A stretch of DNA of 64,000 nt from Pardosa pseudoannulata (taxonomy: Eukaryota; Arthropoda; Arachnida; Araneae; Lycosidae), in assembly GCA_032207245.1 (NCBI GenBank), contig CM063507.1, positions 95,461,639 through 95,525,638 on the forward strand, written 5' to 3'. A program made the position numbers and the translations under genes. Below are positions 34,099-44,215 of the stretch, in pieces. Within the stretch, counting starts at the first letter, position 1; every line of letters begins with the position of its first letter. The notes below the pieces were generated by a model. The model saw only the letters and a program-made list of their open reading frames with translations, was not told the origin of the DNA and did not search any database.

Positions 34099-34780
34099 GT
34101 TTATTATGACTTTTTATTAATCGGCGTCACTTGAAGTTGCGTGGATAATTATCAGGTACGACGACATCTAAGAAATCCAAAAATTTTTATGTTATCCACA
34201 ATTCATTATTCACTCATCGAACTATTAATGCAAAACGACTCGTGCTACTGCGACACACGTGCTTTCGTATAGCAACAATTAACACACACTGTGTTGCCAA
34301 ATTACATGCCTCAAACCTTTTACAGACATTGGTTACAGTTATAGAAATACCAAAAATATGAATTATTTAATATAAAAATTAATTAAAGTTTATAATGTTG
34401 TAAAAAATTATACTTTATACATACCTTGCTTCCTAAATATTTAATACAATTAAACATACTTTAAAAATAAAATTACATGTTACAAGTATTATTTATCGAC
34501 ACCAACTCAACTGATAGTTTAATATTAGTGGCTTGACATGAGCTGCCATCTAGTGGCTAAGAATTCTACTAACTCTACTTTGCAATTTATTTGAATATTA
34601 GATTAGATTCCTTTATCTCCTACACATCAGAACTGACAACAAAGCAGTGTTGCCACAACACATAATAGAAGAGATTATAGATAGGGTTACCAAATAACAA
34701 TGATTATACAAAGTATAGAATACAAAAAATGTGATTAACACTCAATACTGTTTAACTCATTCAAACAGTCCCTTGAAGTA
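34099..34780. other. Gypsy LTR-like stretch and gene-free sequence
   Basis: The sequence directly above the primer site, including the motif shared with 33225-33275, is probably the 5' LTR of the minus-strand Gypsy; its outer end could not be set. The rest, to 34780, has no recognisable coding. Confidence 0.4.
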
Positions 34781-34784
34781 ATAC

Positions 34785-36302
34785 CTTCTATAATTCTATA
34801 TAAGTTGAACTTCCTTGCTGAGTAGTACGGCGGCAAACTATAGATTTGTGTCCAAAAAGACCACAAGCCAGACACTTAGGGCCAAGAGAACGACTAGGGC
34901 ACGACCGAGAGAGATGTCTTACCTCATTGAAATTAAAACAACTTTGTTTAGTTTTAAATAGAATTGCGTCATTAACTTTTGAGTCTCTTGGTTGGGGATT
35001 TTTCGTCCATTACCGCGTCTATTGCCTTCATGGGTATTTTTAAAATTCGATGGATATGAATTATTTGTATTTCTAGCACTAACTACGGATTCATAAGTTT
35101 GAAGTTTTTCCTTGAATTCAGAATACGAGTTTGCACCGTAGAGAACAGTCTTATCGGATGGAGTACCTATTATTCCCTGTATTGTATACTGAATGACAGA
35201 AGCTTCGTCAATGAAACCGTCACCACAATTCGTAATTTCGTGCATTGCAATAAAATATTGCATAAAACATTCACTTGAGCGTATTTTCCTATTTTCGAGT
35301 TGTTTATGAATGGAAATTGATGGGATTTTATCCGAAAACTCATGAAGTAACACGGTTTTAAATGCGTCGTACGAATTAAGATTCCGTTGTGAAAATAAAA
35401 AAAGTTTTAGCTGTTCCTACTAAAAGTCGTTTCGCAAAAATCAATTTTTGCTGATCAGTAATAGTCGGAAATAATTGGAAATTATCCCCAATGTCTTTGA
35501 AAAAAGCACAAATTGAATAAGTATCATCGGCTGAAAATTTTCTACAAGTACTTGATAGATCCTTCAAAACAAACCAAAACTGATGAATCATCTCTGCAAC
35601 CTCGGAGTTCGCAGTCATAGCACTAGACCGACTAGGGTAGGAATTTGTTACTTTCGCGTCAGAGGGAATCAAGTGTTTCGCATCTGTCACAGTAGGTGAA
35701 GGGTGTGATCTTTGATCTGTATCCAGCGCTTCGTTTGAAGTATTGAAAGAGACATCATCGTCTGATAAAAAAAAAAATAACATCAAATGAACTACGAAAT
35801 TCCACCAGATTTGTGAGGGCATGGAAATTTTTTTCACATAAAACATTTTTTTTAGGGGAAGCTTCTAAATGCAATAGGTTAGCCACAGAAATAAAGTCAG
35901 ATAAAGAAAAATGTTTTAGTAAAAAATCTTTGTTTATCCAAATCAAAATTTTCAGGAAACGCGGCAAAATTTCTCATTTTCTTTCGCGATGAATGATCAA
36001 ACTCAGGGTTTCCGAGAACGGTATTAAACAATTTCATTACTCGTGTTGTGCAATATTTAAGAGAATTGGCGATCAGCGGAATATCACCTAATTTTAAAGC
36101 CATATTTGTTTTAAAAGAATTAAATAGAAGAATGTGTATGTTCTTGTAACGAAATTTGATCACATTTTTCAAATTCGCTCTCTAGCTTATTAACGTGCTT
36201 TGTAATAGCACTACGTATAACAGCTCTATTCTTTTTAAGCTTAAATAACTCATCCATTTTATAATAACTTTGAGTGGTTTGGCAACAAATATTTATACTC
36301 AA
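34785..36302 (-). pseudogene. Gag of a Gypsy-type element with two zinc knuckles
   Basis: The start is likely MDELFKLKKNRAVIRSAITK at about 36258. The frame shifts several times. A capsid domain is visible at 35560-34980, with FSADDTYSICAFFKDIGDNF, then LLHEFSDKIPS, CFMQYFIAMHEIT and VIQYTIQGI. The C-terminus carries two zinc-knuckle units: a damaged CFNFNEVRHLSRSC, in which the second cysteine is Phe, and an intact CLACGLFGHKSIVC. A primer-binding site and LTR lie directly upstream, so the order LTR-PBS-gag is intact; pol is not found below it. Confidence 0.75.
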
Positions 36303-36414
36303 TAGTTACTGTTGAACTAACAGTTAATATCAATGTATCAAAAGTTTCTTACTTCGATCTAATGAATCACTGAAGATATCCAACTTATACTCCAAAAATC
36401 TTCGTCCGACTACT

Positions 36415-36434
36415 CATTCCCGGCCGATGCACCA
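36415..36434 (-). other. Primer-binding site complementary to tRNA-Gly
   Basis: Read on the minus strand it is TGGTGCATCGGCCGGGAATG, nearly identical to the complement of the 3' end of tRNA-Gly (TGGTGCATTGGCCGGGAAT). It lies two bases from the LTR end. Confidence 0.82.
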
Positions 36435-36436
36435 AA

Positions 36437-36774
36437 TGTTTATGCGGCATTCATCTAAATCTAAATATCTATAAAGAATACCTCTAAATCTATTGTGGTT
36501 CAGTGTGTTTATATCAAATCCAAAACTCAATGAAAGATTCAACGAGAAAAGTTAAGAAATATTTAATAAAGAAAATTAAGTTAAATTTACGCGTCAGCTA
36601 TCATGGAATCAAACTCTTATCTCTCTTATCTCTAGAGTACTATAGACGCGCTTTAGGAGGAGAAAAAATAATACACAGTAGTAAGCGCATGCGCGTTGGA
36701 CAGTTAGCTAAGTGCTATACAGTGTTTCGTCACAAGTGACGTATGGAAGAGTTCAAACAGTTCTCGTCGGAACA
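36437..36774 (-). repeat. 5' LTR of the Gypsy-type element
   Basis: On the minus strand the 338-bp segment begins TGTTCCGACGAGAAC and ends CGCATAAACA, followed by TT and the primer site. TG...CA ends and the adjacent primer site define it. No 3' partner was found in this window. Confidence 0.72.
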
Positions 36775-36841
36775 GTCATACTTCAAAAATTAAAGACAAA
36801 GGTATAATAAAACAGTGCAAGATGTTTAATAAATAATTAAA

Positions 36842-36849
36842 CTTTATTT
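36842..36849 (-). promoter_or_regulatory. Poly(A) signal of the DUF4806-family gene
   Basis: AATAAA on the minus strand lies about 80 bases after the presumed stop codon at 36927. Confidence 0.5.
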
Positions 36850-36926
36850 TGACATAATACAGTATAATGAAAACTATAAATTAATGTAGAATGAAAATTA
36901 AAAATATTCATTTAACACTCTCCACG

Positions 36927-36947
36927 CTATTTTCGTGTCTTTGCATC
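36927..36947 (-). CDS. Predicted last exon of the DUF4806-family gene
   Basis: After the acceptor TTTCTGTTTCAG the minus strand reads DAKTRK and a stop in phase 0, matching the phase of the donor at 38029. The coding part is only 21 nt. The acceptor, matching phase and downstream poly(A) signal support it; no family motif can be seen in so short a piece. Confidence 0.45.
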   Translation of the reverse strand, partial: DAKTRK

Positions 36948-36949
36948 CT

Positions 36950-38028
36950 GAAACAGAAAAAAAGAAAGCATTAAAAAATTAATTTTATTATTAATTATTA
37001 TTTAATTTTGTATCTTTGCAAACATCCAATACAAAAATATATACATAAAAAATCATTCAAAATAATGAAATGCAAATGAGATATTTTAAAAAGGGTGAAA
37101 TAACTGTAGATGTCAGATTTGCTGCTCAAATACCGCCTGGGCAAGGTTTTTTAAAATTGAAAATTTATAAATTTTGTTTTCCATCTACAGAAGTTAATTA
37201 ATCATCGTTTTATACCTAATAATTATATTTGGTTTAATATGTAAACAATATCAATTTCATTTATGTGTGTAATTAATAACTCGTTCATATAAAAATTAAT
37301 TTTTAAAGAAGTTCTGTAAATTCTTGAGTAAAAATTCGAAGTATACTGAAGTAGTAGAATTTTGCAATGTATGGAGCTGTTTTAATTACAACTGTCCATA
37401 TGTAAGCAGAAATGAAATATGCTTTATTATTTAAGGTACTTTGTTAGACAAAAAGCCATCAGATCTTTATGAACCAAATTTCAGGCAAGCCATATTTATG
37501 ACCAATAACGTGGGTTATGCTTTTGGCTAATTGCACAACAATAATGATGCCAATAACGTGGGTTATGCTTTTGGCTAATTGCACAACAATGAAATATATT
37601 GATACAACAAAGCATCACTATCTGTGTGTTGGCAAAGACTATCAAAAACTAGCACACACAAAAGTCTGAAAATTTGTATGAGCATCATCAGGGCTTCATG
37701 CACCTTATAAGGCTCAGATTTAAATTTTTTATTATAAACGAAAATATTAATATCTAATAAAAAAAGCAACTTTATTTCAAAAGGGAAAAAAAACATGTGA
37801 ACACCTGATTTTACAGCAGATATTAAAGAATTTAAGCATTTTCATTCATCAGACAAGAAAACTAATTAAGATATTGATTTGAAAATTTCAGAGCACAAGT
37901 AGAAAATTTTTTATTACAGATAAAGAGAATTTCATATTATATGAAATTACATTTATATGGATTTACTCAGAATTTTACTTTTAAAAAGAGAATATATCAC
38001 ATAAATTGAAAATTATTATAATTCTTAC
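36950..38028. other. Intron of the DUF4806-family gene
   Basis: No coding is seen. A 41-bp segment (CCAATAACGTGGGTTATGC...) is repeated in tandem at 37502 and 37550. Confidence 0.55.
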
Positions 38029-38148
38029 CAACAAATGACGAAGATGGATATCTTTAGCAATCTTCTGATTGAAATCTTGAAAGCTGCTATCATCTGTAGC
38101 AGGGAGGCTTTCAATGACCTCATAATCTTCAGTTCTGTCTAAAGTTTC

Positions 38149-40227
38149 TGGACGGCTACTACAAGGCAATTTTGTGGGCTGTGCGTTTGTTATCGAGGAT
38201 ATTGTATATAGTTATAGATTGCATGCTGCGCTCTCTATTTACACAGCAGAAATTTTAGCCATTTTTAAAGGTTTGAAAGAGTTATCACTGGATAGAATAG
38301 TTAATGAATTTAGAATTTTCTTGAGGTAGAATGCTTTGTAATTATTCAGTATTACTGAAGAGTAAATAAGGTAACTGCTTACCTTTTGTTTATGCTGGGA
38401 TTCTCATGAACTGTATAAATCCAAACACAGCTGTTGAAACACAAACCTTTTATTTTACAACACTTCACGACGCATAGAGAATAAACTGAGACATGAATAC
38501 AGAATTATGAATTATGTTACGCTTTAAACCCGGTTCATACATGAATAATAGTAAATACAGGAATTAACATTTTAGAAACCGACGCCGAATGTCCAACGGT
38601 TTTTCTCTTCGACCGAGTTTGTTTTTCCCAGCGCTCAATAGCGCTGTAGTAGCACAGACTCAATGATTTGTTTCGGACGTAAAAGGCAAAAATGTCAATG
38701 TGTCATTAGATCGATTAAAACCTGCTTACTTATTACCAGTCAATGAAAATAACTATTCAACACATCCAACGGAGAATGTTCAACAATTTGCAGAGACTCC
38801 TCCAGTGACATCGCAGACACAAAATTTGCAAAAAGAAGCTTCATCGCCTAAGCATTTACGGTTCAACCTTTCTCGTTCAGGTAGAGAAATAAAACCGCCT
38901 TCTCGTTATAAAGACTATATTTAGAACTATACTTGCGGAACTATATTTTGTAAATTTTAGTTTGTACAAATAGTAGTATTTAATTTACATTTATTAATTT
39001 TATTTGTCTTTTAATGTATTTAATTAGTATCGTAACTTTGTTACTGGGGAGGGAATGATGTAGTAGCACAGACTCAATGATTTGTTTTTCGTTTAAAAAT
39101 CGTTTGCAGTTTGTAACAAGTTTATCGTTTGCAAGTTTTGGTTTTGCTGTAAAGTTTTTATAAAAAATTATGATGGAATAAAAAGTTGTTGTTCTAAGTA
39201 GACTGGAAAATGTTTCGTTTCTTTTAATTGAATTATTATGCCTGATTAATGAATAAGAATATACATTTTTAGAACCGACGCCGAATGTCCAACGGTTTTT
39301 CTCTTCGACCGAGTTTGTTTTTCCCAGCGCTCAATAGCGCCATCTATCTTTCGGTGGCGAAATTAATCTAACAACCACATCGTCCGAAAGGCAATTTCAT
39401 TTTTTACTCAGACTCAAAAAGCGTTTTGCAAACTCTTTCTTCTCCGAGGTATAATAGTCACCTGCTAATATTTCAGGTCCTCGACCTGATCGACAGCCTG
39501 AAATCTGTGGGTTTTTCCCCTTCTCTTCAGCTGGATTCCGTCGCATGTAGAATAAAAGGAAATGAGGATGCCGCAGCAAAAACGGCTAGTGATTTTTGTA
39601 ATATTTCTCTGCCTCTGTGTGATGTTAAAATATATATAAAAAACCTGTTTTATAAGAAGTGACAGAATTCTTGGGATGAAGAGACTAATAATAAATTGCG
39701 TACAATTAAACCAGACATTGAAAATTGGAGTACCTTGCCATCTAGAAGAGAGGATGTTATTCTTACTCGCCTCCGGATTGGTCATACGCGCTTTACCCAT
39801 CAACACCTTTTACTCGGAGAATCTGCTCCAATTTGCGATCACTGTAATGTAATCATCTCTGTAAAACATATCCTCATTGATTGTCCCCGGTTTACACAAC
39901 ATCGTATTCATTATTTTAATTCGTCATCTATTAATATTAAAGTTATTTTAAATAATTCGCCTCATCCAAATCTCTTCCTGTTTTTAAAACATATTGTTTT
40001 TACTCTCATATCTGAATTTTATGCCTTGTTGCTATTTTCCTTACTTTGAGTTTTATGTATCCTTTCTACACTGGTTTTGTATTTTTAACATGTTCGTTTT
40101 TATCTTCTGTTAACCCTTTATAGCTGTTTTGACTAGTTCTTTGTAGTTTTAAGTTAACCATTTGTTTGGCACAATATGTCCCATGAGGACTCAGTGCCAT
40201 AAAACCCCATTCAACCAACCAACCAAC
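38149..40227 (+). mobile_element. 5'-truncated LINE, subfamily B, with 14-bp target duplication, itself interrupted by LTR sequence
   Basis: CTGTCTAAAGTTTC is duplicated at 38135-38148 and 40228-40241. The LINE starts in RNase H (GCAFVIEDIVYSYRLHAALS), is interrupted at about 38335-39385, resumes with NFIFYSDSKSVLQTL and continues with a C-terminal region with SRREDVILTRLRIGHTRFTH and CDHCNVIISVKHILIDC. The 3' end has the GGCAC...GTGCC hairpin and (AACC)n. Confidence 0.92.
38335..39385. mobile_element. Gypsy-derived insertion in the LINE: LTR fragments and pol C-terminus
   Basis: A frame at 38700-38924 (+) starts VSLDRLKPAYLLPV-like and ends with RSGREIKPPSRYKDYI, the Gypsy pol C-terminus. 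TGTAGTAGCACAGACTCAATG occurs at 38646 and again at 39058, as expected for two LTR starts around an internally deleted element; the second continues as an LTR to about 39264 (ACA end). A 70-bp block with CCGACGCCGAATGTCC lies before the first (38577-38645) and after the second (39271-39339). The outer boundaries are uncertain. Confidence 0.6.
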
Positions 40228-40378
40228 CTGTCTAAAGTTTCAGAGACTTGAAGATTCTGTTGTTGCAGTAGTTTGGCCTGATTTTGTAAAATCAGGTCAA
40301 TTTTATCATCAAGCCGCTGAACTTTATAAGAAATGTCTGCCATCCATGCTAGAAATTTCCCATTCATCAGAGTTTGGC

Positions 40379-40806
40379 CTGTAAATATGGGACATAAAAT
40401 TTCCATTACACACTTGTTTATTGAACAAATGAGGATTTTAAATAAATAAAAAGATGTCTATGAAAATAATATTAATTTGAAAAAAAATATTTAAGTGAAA
40501 AGATTTCTAAAAGTATATAGTTTACATATATTTATTTTCATAATTTATCACCTAACACGTTAATGATATAAGTTGGGATCAAGAGAAAACAAATTTGTTC
40601 CCTTGTGAGTAATTTAAAGTATAAAATAGGATATCTCGCTTTAGGTAACAAATTTATACATGTAAAATAAATCATATGGTTTTAGGCATAAATAGTTTGA
40701 GAAATGACTGTGCCTGACAATGTGAAAAGATCAATAAGCTTCAGTATTGCTATGGAACCCTAAAAAAACTGCAAATATTTGGCAAGAAATTAAGTGTTGC
40801 ACTTAC
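40379..40806. other. Intron of the DUF4806-family gene
   Basis: This lies between the acceptor at 40379 and the donor of the next exon up. No coding is seen. Confidence 0.55.
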
Positions 40807-41857
40807 TTGATGAGCATGCAGCTGCTTTTGCAGATGAACTTGACTGAGGGTTTTCAGATATACTATTATCCGAGATATTGATAGCACTTGGAGGAACGAA
40901 GTATGAAGATTCTGGTTTATTTATTTAGTTCAGAAGTTGGGATTGGATAAGGATCTATATCAGTATAAGCTTTTTTAGTTCCTTTACTTTCCTGAGTATT
41001 TTCATCCGATTCTCTTCCGGATATGAAAAATTATATTAAAGATCTTTTGTATGATAAATGGCAGATCTCCTGGGATAACATTCCATCAAATAAAATGCGA
41101 GAAATTAAAACAAAGATAACTAATTGGCCCCAACTCCCTTCTAGGAGACAAGACGTAATACTCACTCGTCTACGAGTGGGTCATTGCAGACTCACCCATG
41201 CCCATCTCTTGCTGGGTGAAGATCCTCCACAATGTGCTTATTGTAAAACACCTTACACAGTCGCACACGTTTTGTCATCGTGTTGTTGTCTCAAATCAAT
41301 GTATATAAAACTCGTTAAAAATTTATCGCCGAATCTTGACACAATCATCGGTGAAACGCCACATCCAGGCTTGTTTCCCTTTCTTCGCTGTACGGGTTTT
41401 TATTATGAAGTTTGAATTATGTGATTTTTTGTATGTTAATCTTTATTTTAATTTAACAAATTTTTTTATTTTCAATTTCTCAATTTTCAATTTTGTTTTT
41501 TAATTTTCTTATAATGTAATAATCTATCTTGTATATATTTGCTATTTTACTATCTCCGTTTGTTTGATTTTTATGTGCCTTTAACGTTTAATTTATTGTT
41601 TCGTCTATTTCATCCTCAAAATTCCTTCTCCTGTGTTTATTTTTCTTTATCTGATACTTTGTTTTTTATTTTCGTCTTGTTTGGCGCAGTTTGTCCTTTC
41701 AGGAATTAGCGCCACTAAATTCCAACCAACCAACCAACCGGATATGTAATACGCCTCTTGATATTTTTCCGTCGCCTGTTTATTGTTTCCTCTTCAGAAT
41801 CTAAATTTGATGTTTCTTCTGCTTTTGACAGATGCATGACAGCTTCGCTAAAACTAT
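40807..41857 (-). pseudogene. Exon of the DUF4806-family gene, split by a LINE and frameshifted
   Basis: The exon runs from the acceptor TTTCTTTACAG at 41858 down to 41738, then, after a LINE (41026-41737), from 41025 to the donor at 40807 (AA|GTAAGT). The upper part encodes FSEAVMHLSKAEE and an acidic then Arg/Lys-rich run (SEEETINRRRKN). The lower part encodes SDENTQESKGTKKAYTDID and, after a 4-bp AAAT tandem duplication near 40917, PESSYFVPPSAIN and a Ser-rich end. The parts above and below the LINE are in different frames. The lower donor and the next acceptor (40379) agree in phase. Confidence 0.62.
41026..41737 (+). mobile_element. 5'-truncated LINE, subfamily A, with 9-bp target duplication
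   Basis: CCGGATATG is duplicated at 41017-41025 and 41738-41746. The LINE coding C-terminus is open for 125 codons, up to the stop at about 41415 (KNYIKDLLYDKWQISWD, CAYCKTPYTVAHVLSSC). The 3' hairpin GGCGC...GCGCC and (AACC)n tail end it. Confidence 0.92.
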
Positions 41858-42236
41858 CTGTAAAGAAAAAATTGCTTATATTATTCCTTGACTGGTTATT
41901 ATTCCGAGCATTTCTACTACTGATTAAAATTTGAAATGGTAGGTGGTAAAGAATATTAGTTATGAATCATCCACTCTGTTTAAATTTTGTTCATATAATA
42001 TAAAATAATCTGGTGCGACACTCACACGACTTTCTCTAACCCTGAATTTTAATACATATTCAAGGAACCTTAAGGTGTAAATATATCAAAACATATTGAA
42101 AAATATTGACCGAAAATCAATACTTTATCATATATGTGGGTAAGAGAAAGTAAACAGGATAAACTATTATCTCACAAAGAAATTATTAGGTTTCATGGCC
42201 AAATTGAAAAGAAAGCACTAGATCTTGTTTCTCCAA
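41858..42236. other. Intron sequence
   Basis: No gene is recognised between the acceptor at 41858 and the AT microsatellite. Confidence 0.5.

Positions 42237-42310
<74 letters not shown>
42237..42310. repeat. (AT)n microsatellite
   Basis: A 74-bp uninterrupted AT run borders the left end of the mariner-like element. Confidence 0.98.
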
Positions 42311-42311
<1 letters not shown>

Positions 42312-42313
<2 letters not shown>

Positions 42314-43208
42314 TGGTGTCCCCGAAGTCCGTGTACAAACTTGGAGGGGAGGTAGAGAACTTCGTGAGGAGTCATAATTACATAGGAAAGCATAGGCGGA
42401 AACGTAACCCTTACGAGATAAAGAGACACAAAGACAATAAGGACACACACACAGAATGTCGTGTAAAACGCTTTATTATACAAAAAACAACAATAATAAT
42501 AAATAAAAAGTATTGCAGGAGGTGTTCGAAACTGCTGCCATTGGCATGAATGCACGTACGACACCGACGCGACATGGTTGGATTACATTTTCGAAAATGC
42601 CGGGCGTTTCACGGATCGTAGAAGCAGCAATGCTTATTCATGCCACCAGGTCCATTGCATAATTGACGGACGTATCATACACAAAGCTCTTCATGGCACC
42701 CCAGAGAAAAAAAATCCAGAGCAGATACATCAGGGGATCTGGGAGGCCAAGCGACGGGGCCACCACGCCCAATCCATCTGTTTGGAAATCTCCTATCCAA
42801 ATGCTCACGAACACACCATCTTCGAATACGGGTGTTCGTGATGTTTGTGGCCGTCCAGAAGGTTCAATCTTGGCTCTGAAGGACCCATGTTCCGCGAGGT
42901 TCTGATGCACCCTGGCGAACATTTGATGATTCGTTTGCCGCCTCGTTGGATACCTTTCCCGATACAACTGAGCAGCAGCATGTCCATTTCCGTTGGCTAG
43001 ACCGTAGATGAAATGCATATCTGCCACCTCGAAGTTCGTAAAATTATTCACGTTCATCGCACGCTGTCTGTGTCTGAACTGAGGAAACCACACGTGCCGA
43101 TCTTGTGAGGTCGCGTATAGCGCCACCTATTGCTTTCCTATGTCATTTTGGCTCCTCACAATGTTCTCTACCTCCCCTCCAAGTTTGTACACGGACTTCG
43201 GGGACACC

Positions 43209-43211
<3 letters not shown>
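42312..43211 (-). mobile_element. Internally deleted mariner-like element with long terminal repeats
   Basis: The left end CAT/GGTGTCCCCGAAGTCC and the inverted right end CAGGGTGTCCCCGAAGTCC extend as about 75-bp inverted repeats with few mismatches. AT tracts flank both sides, so a TA target is plausible (right flank TA, left flank TT). The 900-bp element keeps the two ends of a transposase gene. Confidence 0.88.
42557..43126 (-). pseudogene. Deleted transposase: DUF4817-type HTH joined to a mariner C-terminus
   Basis: From 43055 on the minus strand the first part is a helix-turn-helix region (FEVADMHFIYGLANGNG, LYRERYP, FARVHQNLAEHGSF). Directly after it comes the C-terminal part, VAPSLGLPDPLMYLLWIFFLWGAMKS, where the family normally has a PDLSPxDFFLWG motif with the last catalytic aspartate. 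The catalytic core between is missing. In-frame differences in the PDLSP-like motif suggest further decay. It cannot transpose itself; the ends may still serve as substrate for a related transposase. Confidence 0.75.

Positions 43212-43274
<63 letters not shown>
43212..43274. repeat. (TA)n microsatellite
   Basis: A 63-bp TA run borders the right end of the mariner-like element. Confidence 0.98.
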
Positions 43275-43277
<3 letters not shown>

Positions 43278-43311
43278 AAGGAAAGAGACAGTTTAAAATA
43301 ACTTACTATAC

Positions 43312-43506
43312 CTGTGTAGAGTTTTGATGCGACACGAAACCCAATCTAGAGCTAGCTGGCTGAGCAGATTTCCGCAGTAATCTGTCCCTAGCTTCATTCG
43401 TTCTTACATTAGGATAGAGGCATGAATTCTCCCCACTGTTTATCCAATGAGTGCATACAATACCTGGTGCATCACACTCATCAAGAAATTTAACAATTGC
43501 ATACAT
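43312..43506 (-). CDS. Predicted first coding exon of the DUF4806-family gene
   Basis: The 195-nt exon starts with ATG at 43506 and ends at the donor CAG|GTATAG in phase 0. It encodes MYAIVKFLDECDAPGIV, then CTHWINSG and CLYPNV. This resembles the N-terminus of DUF4806 proteins (an FxVVEF start, then VPxSWL and a C-x-WP motif). No promoter was recognised above it. The next exon (41857) does not take over phase 0 cleanly, so an exon between them may have been missed. Confidence 0.6.
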
Positions 43507-43689
43507 TCTGAAAAATAATAATAATGAGTAAAATAAACGAAGTTTTTTTTTTAATTAAGCACATGAAAGAATTAACAGTGTCATGCTTACTTACTATTCT
43601 TGCAAATAATCTTTGCTTCAGTATAATATTTCTTGTGTAAATTTTATTATATAAAAGAAAATTTCATTCATCTGAATGAAGCATTGGAA

Positions 43690-44008
43690 ATCAGTATATA
43701 AAATTTTTGGTAATCCCTCTTAATAATTTCATTGGGAACCTCCACATCCAAACTTTTTCGTGCTGGCTTTTATCTGAAATATGATTTTTGTTTGTGTCAA
43801 TTTTCCAATCTTCTAATTTTCATTTACGCCTAATTCTTGAATTTGTATATTACTCAAGGTTTCTGTTGAAAATTGTTACTTTAATCTGTTTTAGAACCTC
43901 TTTATCTTTCAAATTTTTTTCTAAATTTCGTCTTTGGTTTATTTCCTCATCTTCTTTGGCGCATTGTCTAGAATTTAGCGCCATTAAGCTTCACCAACAA
44001 TCCAACCA
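43690..44008 (+). mobile_element. Old LINE 3' end, subfamily A
   Basis: The segment aligns with the 3' UTR of other copies (TTTTGGTAATCCxTC, TCTGAAATATGATTTTTG) and ends in GGCGC...AGCGCCATTAAGCTTC and CCAACAATCCAACC. The hairpin loop is shortened and the tail is decayed, so it is an older insertion. Confidence 0.75.
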
Positions 44009-44215
44009 TTCATCTTCAAAACAACATATGTTTTGAAAAAGCAAGACTACTTTTTGGGAATATCTGAAAAAGTTTTTCTTGTAATTCAGATGACAATACT
44101 GAGCAAGCTACACAATTACTATAAAAATCATCCTTGTTTTAAACCTTACAAATATAACCATATTCTTTAACTTGGCACAATATTTAAATTTTCCATCTTC
44201 AAACACTTGAATTAG

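Larger units (their letters stand above)
38029..40378 (-). pseudogene. Exon of the DUF4806-family gene, split by a LINE
   Basis: The exon runs 40378-40228 and 38148-38029 on the minus strand, with a LINE (38149-40227) inserted between. Before the insertion it encodes a heptad-like stretch (YKVQRLDDKIDLILQNQAKL). After it the frame continues with LPATDDSSFQDFNQKIA and DIHLRHLL, the start of a DUF4806-type domain. The acceptor TATTTACAG and donor TTG|GTAAGA are good. The target duplication CTGTCTAAAGTTTC lies in the codons for SETLDR. DUF4806 function is unknown. The gene is interrupted here and cannot give a normal product from this allele unless the LINE is spliced out. Confidence 0.7.

Noticed and set aside
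33853..34134. Plus-strand open frame of 93 codons
   Set aside because: It is antisense to a Gypsy gag remnant with a primer site on the minus strand.
42313..42905. Plus-strand open frames
   Set aside because: They are antisense to the deleted mariner transposase.
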